Of a DNA stretch of 64,000 bases, positions 1 to 12,000 are shown one piece after another. Position numbers and translations under genes: made by a program. The notes under the pieces are model-generated. The model was not told the origin of the DNA and ran no database searches. It was given only the letters and a program-made list of their open reading frames with translations. The stretch is from Barthelona sp. PCE (taxonomy: Eukaryota > Metamonada: BaSk clade), in contig JAUFOR010000002.1 of the NCBI GenBank assembly GCA_040285745.1, forward strand, positions 558,001 through 622,000, given 5' to 3'. Each line of letters starts with the position of its first letter. The first letter of the stretch is position 1.

Positions 1-3000
1 AGCATCTAGTTGACAAGAAGCAATACCGAATAGTGGTGTCTCATTCAAGAACTCATCAGTGACTTCATCAACAGAAATAAGAGGAGCATCACGAAGGAAA
101 ACGTTTGTGTAACGAGAAGAAACGCAAACAGCTTTGTAAAAACCAAAATCTATGGATCCATCTAATTGGAAACGGGAACATGGGTTCTCTCCAAGACAAA
201 GATGTAAGTTATGAGCATACAGGAATGCTCGTGCAGCAAAGAATGCTAAATCAGGCTTAATTGAAACAATAAGAAGAACACAGACGAAAAGAGGTAGATC
301 CTTCAACTCATCCGGCATTTCAGCCAGATCAATCCACTCAGCATTGAGCCAGTGGTCAATAAGGCCATCTTCGATTGCATCAAACACTGATGAATCAACC
401 ATATCCTTTAGATAAGTGGTCATCATATCAAAACCATCAGGAGCTTGAAGCAGACTGTGGAAAAGATCAAGCTCCTCTTCTGCGATAAGGTATAAGTTGG
501 TACAGAACTTGAGAGCAAATACCATGCGCTGATGAATTGAAGGAATACGTGTAAACATATTTTCTATAAATGTATTAAGCATTGAAACACGAATAGTTGA
601 ATCAAGAACCACCTTCCCTTCAGGCATCTCTTTGAAAGCATCCAAAATGATCTTATAAACGCCCTTAAGGTTTGGTATAAGATAGAACATCTTAGAACGG
701 TTCATAACATGAACTAAAGCCTTCAAACCACTACCTACAATATGTGCATAATACTTGTATCTGCGAATTACACGGTTCTTAACAGCCAACAGATACGCCT
801 TTGCAAATGCTTGACTATCACGACAATCACTCAGTTTCTTGCACTTCTCGGAGAAAACTGAAAGCGTCTTCTCAAGCATTTCCACGTTAAGCTGGCGTGA
901 TGCACTTACAACATACTGTAATGCCTCACGCTCCAGACGTGTCTCTTCACGAGCCGCATTAAAGATAACTGCAAACAGATTTTGAGCAATACCATACAAA
1001 TCAGGATCATGATGAGAACATAGATCAAAACAGACAACCTCAATCAGACTATCGAGCTCACAGTCCATGTTAATGAATGGGAAATCCGACAAACCACTGC
1101 TTAAAAACGATGTATGAGTCAATGGTTGAACGCATTGAATGATAACCTTGCAGTCTGCAACGAAATCAAAACGATTGTCACCAACCATCAGTCTATATGT
1201 CCTGTTCTTAATGACATGCAGTATATCCAGAATAATTGGTGCCAGTGATATGAGAAGATCAATATCTTTGATGACAGTAACCTTATGTTTGCAAACTGAG
1301 TTTATGAGTGCATCTCGCTGTTCGTTAACAGAAGAATACTTATACAATCCAATGTAATTCACATCAGTAAACAATGAATTAATTAGTTTCTCTGAGAAAT
1401 CAAAGGGATCAAAGATTGAAATCACACGTTCACCATAAAACGTTGAAATGAATGGAGAGAACTCCTCTAATTGAAGCAATAATGGCGACAAAAAAGGTGT
1501 CTCAGTAAAGAAACGGTTAAATAATTCAGCTACTCTTTTTGGTTCTGCTATTTGCTTCATATCCAACTTTTCTGTATTTCGAGTAGTTGAAACCATAGGT
1601 ACTGAAGTAATACTACGCTCAGTGGGTAAGGAACGTTGAGTTTTGCTACCACGACTAGTTGCAATATTGTCTCTTATACCCTCACCATCAAATAACTGAT
1701 CCATCTCCTCTGCAAGATCTATCGACTCCATAACTTCAACTGAATCATCGAATTGGATGCCACCAAGCTTTGTAGTATGCACATGTGTGTAAACTTCTGT
1801 GATAACTTCAAGAGAAAGGGGATACTGAACTTCATTGGGTTGAGGAACAAAAGCATCAAGAATATATTCGCGTATAACTTCGATGTTTAGCTGGAGTGCA
1901 TGCTTGAATGCCTTGTCGGAGTGAATAGCTGCTGAGTCAGATGCGACAATAAGCTGTTTTGACACCAAATCATTAAGACATGAGTGGAATAACTCAACAG
2001 AACTATCAATATCCAAACATGTTATAAGTGGCATCATGGCCACCAAAGCTGCGTGTAATAGATACTCAGGAGTCGTCTGCATACGTTTAGGCTTCTCCTC
2101 TTCAACTGGCTCAATGGAATTAACCATTTTGGCAGGGGTGGCGAATGATGTATCAACAATAAACGGTGTGCTGGGATCTGAGGCTGTTTCGGATAACGAC
2201 GTGGGATCACTCATGGTATTCGGACCAGCAGCAGACCACATACTTGATGGTGTATCCGGTACATCCTTTCGATCCACCTCCGGACAGATGTTACGGAATA
2301 GAGCTAGATAATCAAGCAACTTCTCCAGCAACATTAAGTTGGATCGCGTCTCAGACATCTCGTGATGCATCAAAGCAACATAATGGTAGTTCTTAACGAG
2401 TGCATCTGAGTGCATTTTGAGACGTTGAGTGTTTGATTCAATGGCTTGAGTGTTAGTCTGACTACGGGAATTCATCATATCACGATCACGAGTTGCCTCA
2501 TGATGAGTTAGTAATGCCTTCTCATGATTTTGAGTCATTTGCGCCCATTGAAGTGCACTACGAGCATATCTTCCCAATAATGGACAGAAAGAACGAGTTA
2601 ACATTGGCCCATCAAAATCTAGAGCATCCAACTTAGAAAGCAATTGTTCAATAAGAATGATTGGAAGTGTTGCTCCAAATGACACCAGAGACTCTACAAA
2701 ATGATCTATACGGATAATCATATTACGTAAATCCTTAAAGGCTGCGTTCTGAGAAAACTTACCTTCAACAATTGAAATGATGATACATGATAACTCATCA
2801 AGATGTTGGTTTTCACCTGAAAGCAAAAGCATTTCAAATGAATCTCGCTCGCCCAAATTATGCAATTCAGCGACAACAAGGTTGAACACTTCCTTTGCAT
2901 TGTTGAGCTCTTCTGAACATTCATCAAGTTGACTTTGTGCTCGATTATATTCTGCTTCAGAATTTTTGATATCTGTTTGGAACTTAACACTCTCTTCTTG

Positions 3001-6000
3001 TAAGGCATCCTTCCGTTGATGTTCTTCTCTCAACTTCTTGATATTCTTATCGAGCTCACGCTGTGTCTTCTCCAAAGTCATTGAGTAGTGTGTTAAATCC
3101 CGGTGACAAAGATTCATTGCTGTTTCTATCCAACGATAGTAACTCAACAATCCACGGGTCAGTTGGGTTTTCTCCTCAGTCATTGAGCGGTTGTAAAGTG
3201 CCAAATTAAAGAAGTTCTCAACAGTATGATTGAAGAACTGTTGCAATCCCAACGCATCAAATGTACCTGCCGTCACTGTACCAAAGGCCCATTGAGGCTG
3301 GAAGCTAAGACGGTTAGTATCAGGCATAATGATCTGTGCCTGAATGCGCTCGGTGAGTTTGATAAATGTATTAGCAAAGAAGTGACTGAAATCCTCACGC
3401 TGACGTGAGTTAACAATATGTGCCATCTTCTTAAAGTCCATTAATGATCTATGTAAGATTCTAGACAAACCTTGCTGGGCTACAGGAGAAAGAGACAGAC
3501 GATATTGTCGATCAAGAATGATGATAAGATCTGATACCACTTGCACAAAATCGCTTTTAGAATACCCTTGATGTTGGACAACAACTGTACGAGCGAAAAT
3601 GGGGATAAGTTGCTTCATTGAATTGGATTCAATGAAGAGTGAAGGTGGTATAACATTAACAAATGTTAGATTCTTTGAAACACGTTCCTTAATAAAGTCA
3701 ACGGTGTTCATACCCAGAGGGGTATATCTCTCAGCCCAAGATGTGAGCTCTTCCCTCTGATCATCAGTAAACAACAATGATTGACTGATTAAAGCATTGA
3801 ATTTCGTATCGGGATGGAAGGAATCAAGTAACGCAGCCGTAAGTCGGTTGGAAAACAACGGCTCTTGTCCACATCTTAACCAGAAGAACTGATTCAAAAC
3901 AACAATAGTTGACTTACCGTTGATAAGAACATCCTTAACAATTTCAAACAATTGATTAGTATCACCTAACTCAAGTTTGATGAGATGAAGGCGTTTCTTG
4001 TTGATATTAACAAACATACTGATCACAAATGATAAGAAATTCATTGCATCAAGCGAAATTGGTTTGATGAGAGTTAAGTGAAGATTGGGAGTATTTAATA
4101 CAATGCTCATAGATAATAAGAAAAGCATTTCACTTGGTGCTAAAGAGATTAATTTTTGAGGAGAATACTCATGTAATGCTCTGAACAAACGGAAACGAAG
4201 AAGATCATCGCGGGCTACCAAAACAAAATCACCACAATAAATATCATCATTAATCATCTTCTGATGTGACTGTGACTTGGCATCAAGTTCCATTGCTGTC
4301 TTGATATTAATAACACATAGAGTATCGTAAGAAGGGAGATGTTGAATAATATCACCGGAGTAGAAATGTGTGATTGCCTGTTCAATAAGGTTATTGGCAA
4401 ACATCAGCTCTCGACTAGACTGAAGGCGAGAAAGCCAAATAACCCTCAATAAGAATATGAAGAATGAAGCTAATGATGGGCCGAACATTGCTGGATTAGG
4501 TTTATGATGAACCATAACCGAAGCAAACAACCAAATGTGCTTCTCTGAGAAAGCATATGTTGGTGAAGCAACACTTTGTTTCAAGCCAGTCTTGAACTTA
4601 ACAAGTAAGAACTTAAACACTTCAAACGTTGTTCTAATGATTGAAACATGAGCAGAATCAGTTACACCCCACTTATTAACCAAGAATTGAACAGCTCTGT
4701 CAATTAACATAGCATGGGTAACATGAGGAAAGACTGTTGTGAAGAAACCGTCCAAATGTGAAACGAAACTGTGTAAATCATCACTGATTGGTTTTGAAAT
4801 TGGCATATCAAAATGTCCAATGGCACAGAAACTGGTACGCTCAAACCTAATATTCAAATTATCTTTGGGAAGATTCAAAACGTTGGAATTGGAAACGTTT
4901 TGAATGAGTAAGAGTACATCACTGGTTGCAAACTGAATGTTGTCAAAAATAATCCAGTAATGTTGTTTCTGTGATGCAGGGGCAATAAGATTACGCGACC
5001 AGTGAGGAATAAAGGTGGATAATGCTTGTTGAAGATCATATGCAGTTGTTGAAGGATAAATATCAAATCTGAACCTTAAAACCTCAACGTCTGCCTTTGC
5101 AAAGACTTCATCAATGAGTTTCAATGAATGAATGCGACTATCATAATTCGCAAAGAATAATCGATACGTTTTACCATCTTTGATAGGATGACGTTCTATA
5201 GCATCAGGTTCTGAGAAAAATATCTCAAAAATGTGCTCATACAGCATCTTTTCGTTTGGATGAAGTCCGGGTTCACCAATCTTAATGTAACTTTTCTCAA
5301 GATTATTCATCTCTACACCTTCCAGAATAACCTGATCAGATATGTCACGAGCACTGTCCATCTCACGGGCAGATTTGCGATGAGAACTCTTACGTCCACT
5401 GAGCTTGAGAGAAACATGTCCCATAGAATGCCCAGATCGAGATGTCATCTCCTCATTGACCAACAACGATGCACTAAGTCCTGATACCAACATGTTATCA
5501 ACACCAGTGTTAGCAGCCTGACCTTCAACTGCTATTTCGTACTTTTTAATAAATGAACGAACAGAATTTGAAATAGAGCTCTTGTTCACGCCCATCCTAT
5601 GACCATAGACATACATTAACCAAACAACAGCTTGTAATTTGTTAGGATGATCACGCAACTTATCCAAAAGTGTCCAAATGTTGTGCAAACGAGAGGAAGG
5701 AGGGAGAATGAATGATGTAAAAGGATTATAAAGATGTGATGCCTTTTGAAACATAGAAACTAAACTATTGATACCAACTCCAATTGCATCTGACTTCCCG
5801 AATCGCAATGAGAGATCTGACATTTCAACATGGTTCAACGCTCCAATCATTACACCATCAGAGATTTTTGCACCTTGTGACTCTGTAAAAGTGTAGACTG
5901 GATCCATGAATATGACTTCCTGATTAGCAATGAAGGGATATGAAGGAATATCACGGTCTGGTTCAGGGATCAATCTTGTGTTGATTTTAATACCTGAAAA

Positions 6001-9000
6001 CTTAGTGTGAAGCTTAATGCTATCCGACAAGCGGTTAACGCTGTTGACCGCAACAGGGCTGTGATTGGTGAGAATTGAAACAAATTTGACATTGACTTCA
6101 CAGCGGAAATAAAAACAATTACTAACAGCATAATTAATTGAATCCTTAAATACTGTAAGGAATGTTGTTGGAGCATCACAACAATAAACCACAACCAAAA
6201 CATTTGGTAAATCAACTAAAGTATCAACAAAACCCATTTCACGGACCTCTTCATTGATTGCTGATGCAATTCTGAATGATTCGTTCTTGGCATGAAGGAC
6301 AACTTCACCGTCAGATCCTAATTCGTTACTATTGAGGATCTCATGTTTGATTACTAGCGGGTGTTCATCATTTTGATGATAGTCACTCAGGTAGCGAGAA
6401 TACAATTGAATCACTGAATTACGAACGTCTACAAGACTGGATGTGTATGTGTACAAAACAACCATATCATTAAAGTGCAACTTAGAAGAAAATTTAATCA
6501 TAAAGTTAAGTAGACGGAAATTTTCATACAAATCAGTATTCAGAACCATATTCGTCCAAAAATTGAATCCTGGTTGCATTTTATAATTCTCAATGTTCTG
6601 ATAATATGGCGCAAAGTTCTCAAGAACACTTAATATTGACTTAATGTCAAAGAGTGAATGACGGAAAACATTGTGAGCCAACTGTGTGAAGTTATTCAAT
6701 GAAGCAGCGTCTTCCAAAAATTGGAATAAAACATATGCAAAAACACGCTTAACATACACAAACTGCACATCAGGAGAGCTGGAAGCAACACCTGTGGTTA
6801 CACTACATACGTGTTTAAATAAAGTGATTGTTCCTGCCATAATACGTCGAAGATTGTTACTGTTAAAGAACACAAGGATACCGTAAGCACGCAATAACCA
6901 ATAAATCTGATCCAAAAGAAGTGATACTTGATGAATAAAGCCATAAGTAAAGGGAATCACTTCCAAATATGGATACAAATCAAGTAAAAGATATAACAAA
7001 GAAGAACCACTGTGATTAAAGTGTGTGTCTAAGTTAATTGCTACGTAATCATCCTCTGGTAATACAAAGTTCGGGGTGTCACAACAGAAAACTGTACGAC
7101 AGTCGCTACCGTGAAACAAACTACTTACAAGACCTTGAGCAATTACAGGTAACTTATGGAAGTGCTTAAAACATGCAATGGTACCAGTCTTATACGCAGA
7201 AGGGATAAAAGGTCTGAGACGATCCAAAAATTCATCTAACAATAACTCACCATTCAGATTAGTAAATTCTTGAGCTAATGAAACACAATCAAAGATGTAA
7301 AACGGAGACATGCAGTAAAACAGAAAAGCAATACGCAGCTCTGGTAATATATTAATCATATCACCGTGTAACAGCACAATTCGTTTCCAAGAAAACGTTT
7401 TCCACATCATACGCATGACCTTGAACAAATCAGGAGTGAGAACAGGAGCAATGAGATTGGCAGTAATTGTGTGAGGGTGTTTAAGCTCAACACCATCAAT
7501 CACAATCAGAGAATCGGCCCATTTATAGGAAATTTCATTGATAAAGAACTCACCAGGCTTAATTGCCTCTGCGTTATTGCGAACAGGAGTAATAAGCTTG
7601 TGCTCTGTTGTGAGACTCATATCAACGCTGGATTCAGGAATTACAAAATCTCTTGTCATTGTGCTGGAGAAATCTAATGGACGACATGGAAGATCAGACT
7701 GATACTTACGGTCAAAATCTGAAGGATATCTCATGTCGACAGCAGAAAACTCACCAAGATAGGGAGTGATAATGCGTCGATAATGAGCATAAATACTACC
7801 ATCATCAATAACGTATATTGATGATAATTTAAGCTTGATTTTGTCATATAAAAACTTAATCTTCGCTCTGTACACCTTAGGCTCATCATTTGTTGTTATG
7901 TGCTTGAGATAATGTTGCAAATGGAAACGACACATGTAAATAGGATGGATTATACCATCAAAACTCTCAAGTTTCTCCCAAAAGTCTTCAACAGTCATCA
8001 CTAACATATCTGGATTGATCTTAATAAATTCTTGCCATTCATTTCGCACCCAACGTACAAATGCACTCATGAAACCACCAAAGAATCGTTCAACTGTATC
8101 CATTGGGAATATAGCTTGGGGAGCATCAAATGGAACAAGAATATTAGCCTGATCGATAAGATGAGTAATGTAATCTCCTTCAACCTCAAAACCGTTCGAA
8201 TTCGGACCTAACTGACAGTAAGTATGCTGAATAGCAAAATTCTCGGCAGAGACTCGTGAAAACAGATCTGGATGCACACGAAGTTTTTGAACAAGGATCG
8301 TAGACGTAGCCATCGACATGCTGCTTACATAACCAAGATAGACAGCACGTGAAACCCACTCTGGTTGGAGGTGAGGAACAATCTTTTTAACAAGAGAAAC
8401 ACTGTCGTCGTACAACTGACGTGCTTCTTCAATGATGTTCTGCTCAGCAGAATCCAGTATACAACGGAACTTTTGACACTTTGATTGGAAGTTCAAAAAA
8501 CGCACATGAACATCTGCAATATCTCTGTAAAGCTTATTATTTTCAAGGTTATACTTTGAATACTCGTATGAACAGAAGAATAACGTCTCCCAAATGGCGC
8601 TAGTGTTAAAAAGAATAACAAGCCAACGTCTAATTTGCTGCAACGAGATGGACCATGAACGCATACGACCTGCCAAACGAGAACTGGATAGAGAGAGTGC
8701 TTGGGCAATTGATTCAAGCGAAGAATTCAGTTTTTCAAATATTGGAAGTCTTCGACATACAACCTCACCTTCACATCCTTTCAAAAGCTCTGGGAAATGG
8801 AGCGCTTGTGCCCATGGTGAAGACTTAAATTCAAAATCTGACATAAAACTCAGATCAGAGAAGTAAGGAAGGTTGAACAAAAGCATGTGTTCACGTGTGG
8901 GATCATTGATAAGTAAATGTGGAACACGGTCGGCAAAAGCATCTCTAAACAGACACTTATCACGACAATCAAGTGCAACTGAAGATAAACTTATTTGTTT

Positions 9001-12000
9001 CAACAACCAATCACTCTCAAGTGAAGAGAGAATAACACCAGCTGTCTCCTCATCCTTTGCTTCCTGGATAATTTCCTTCAACCTGATGAATCCGCTTTCA
9101 TTATCAAAGAATGTCAACAGTAAAGTAATCACTGAGAATGACATTTGATTAGAGAAGTGAGATCCTGCAGAATTAGAGAGAAGTTGCCAATAATAATCAC
9201 TAAAACTACGCTTTTTCAAATTGATAAAAGCATTAAGCAATCTGAGTAACTCTTGAAGGTTATTTTTAAAGTAACCAGCTACATTTTGAACATTTTCACT
9301 CATCTCTTCCAGAGAATCAATGCAATCTTCAATGAACTCAATGTGATCCTTCAGATTCACCTCTTCAAATGAGATACTCTCAAACTCTTCACTTTCTGAG
9401 ATCATGGCCTCAAATAGATTCCACATGCGATCGTATTCACTTAACATATCTTGTGCAGCTTCTATGGTTACAAGTTGAAGTGATTTTGTGCTGATGAGTC
9501 GAAGATACCCTGAAATATCAACTCTTCTACTAGCCAATGACTCAGCTTCTGACAGCAGTTCGGTGAGAAGAGTACGTGCAGCGGTTACACCCTCATTGAA
9601 CTCTGTAGAGAAAATTGGACACTTAACGTTACCAAATGGTTCAAGTTCAAACACTCTATTTGAGAACTGCTCCAGCTGACTGTTCAACTCTATAACATTT
9701 GCTTCGACCTTTTGCACGAATGATCCCATAGATCTGGACACCTGCGTCTGAACAACCTGAATAGTGTTGTCTAATTGCGTTGTAAGACGCTCAGCACCAA
9801 CAATACACTTGTTTGCATGATTAACAGTGTCTTGTTCACCTTGCAATGAAGAGTGGTGCTCGAACAATTGTACAAGTTCAGTACAAAACTCAATGGTCGA
9901 CTTTAACCGCTTCTCGTTGAGTTTAAGGTCTCTGATACGACGTGTGAGATCCTGCAACGTTATTATACGTTGATCACCATCCGTCTTTTCCAGAGAACGT
10001 CGCATATCGTTGATCTGTTCGAGCTGATATGTTAAGTAATCATAAATATGCGTCGTGATGATACTAAGAGTGTTGGAAAGAAGTTTACGTAACTTGAACA
10101 CTACACCACTGAACTTTGCCTGCATACTGTCTTTGAATGCAGAAAGATCGTAAGTAACAAACATTATCACATCGTTATTTGTGATGTTGTACACAAGATC
10201 TGAAACTTGTTCAAGTAGGTCAAGCTTCGGTTCAAGCTGCTTAAAAAACTTCTCGCGATTGGCGACAACCTTAAACTTACTGAGTCTTCCACTTGTACCG
10301 TCAGACTTGCGCTCAATATCATCTACAACGCTCGCAATAGTATCCAACTTCAAAGTTTGTTGTAGCTTAACGCTATCAAACAAAACTCCGAATGTACTAT
10401 ACTTGTCAGAGATATATTCAAGCATCAGCTGTGCAAAATTGGCAATATTCGAATAAACACGACGTATTAGGGCATTGAGGGATGTGTTATTCCTCACTAA
10501 CATTATAACTGAATTACTTTCAATCTTATCCTCTTCTTCTTCAACAAGTTCAAATGCCTCATCATTAATACGTGGTGTTTTGAGTTCATATTCATCAAAA
10601 TGACCATCTTCACCAACAAGAGAACGGGGAACTTTGAGAACTGCAAACGAACGCAGCATGAGAGTTAACATTGTATCAACAAACACATCCAACTTAATCT
10701 TTGGATTGTCAACAACAGGTTTGCGATGCAAAATCGAATAGACTGTGAATGAATCCTCGCTCATTTCATATTCTACCTCACTGAATCCTACTGAGGCCAT
10801 AGATTTGCTGGACATCAAAACATCAGGCTTTGACTTCTCCAGGAGAGACAAAACACTTCCACCAACATGACTGTCGGGAATTGTGAAAATAAACTCACCT
10901 CGAAGGAATAGCTTACCAATTAGGAAAGTACCAGACTCTTGAGTATCAAGGAACGAGTGAAATTGTTGAAGAGTTATTGTCAAAAGTTCTGTGACCTTTC
11001 TAACCAAAAGGTCTTGTAGATATTGAAGGAAATCAAGCCAATAGTTATCTCCCTGTGTTAAGAACAAGATCTTACGAGCATTTTCAACCAACTCGCAAAG
11101 TTTAGCATTAAAATCCTCAAACATATCTTGCAAATGATGGAAATGACTTACATTGGCGTTTAAAATTTCATTCAAATCAGAACTTAGTGCTAATATGAAT
11201 ATACGATTGTCCTCACTGAGATTATCAAAAAATTTCTCAATGAAACGAATTACAGTGAAAAGAGCTTCAGCCTTCTTAGCCAAAACATCGATTGTAGTGT
11301 CAAACAAAGTACAGAAAGTGAGTGAACCTTGTGCCTGCCAAACAATATCGTTACATGCACTAAAAACACTTGTATTGGTCTTGTTAAGCTCATCCATCAG
11401 CAAATTTTCTAGTACTCTAACAAGATCAGGCAATATACAATTATATTTCCTGCATGATAAAGAAAGAACTGAACTGACATCATGAAACTGTTTAAAGAAC
11501 TTGGCAGTACGACTAACAATTGACGGAACACGTGAGTAAATCTGTGCACCAATGTTAACACCGTTCTTATGAACAACCAAATTTTCCAATAGTGATACAA
11601 ACTTGTGAGTGTGATAGAAAATAGTGCTTGCATTATCATCACAATTGATACATATCATACTGTGATTCTTACACAATAAAGGAGAAGAATAAAATTTCCT
11701 AATGACGTTCTCATTTGAGGTAAGATAATCTGTAAAGAGCTGAATGAATGTCAGCTGAAGATCAGCTGCCAATTCCATCTGTGAACGCAGACATCTGTTG
11801 ATTTCATCATAAAATACCAAAGGTACAACTGCACTGTCAATGATCAAATCGGCAGATTTCAAACTCTCTGCTGAATTCACATAAGGGGCTAGATCAACAG
11901 CCAGTTTCTTTAACTCATCACGAGTAGGAATCTCGTCCGTTGTGTGGGTTGATAGATATGACATATCAAGTTGTGAGAATGTATCTTCATAATCCATAAG

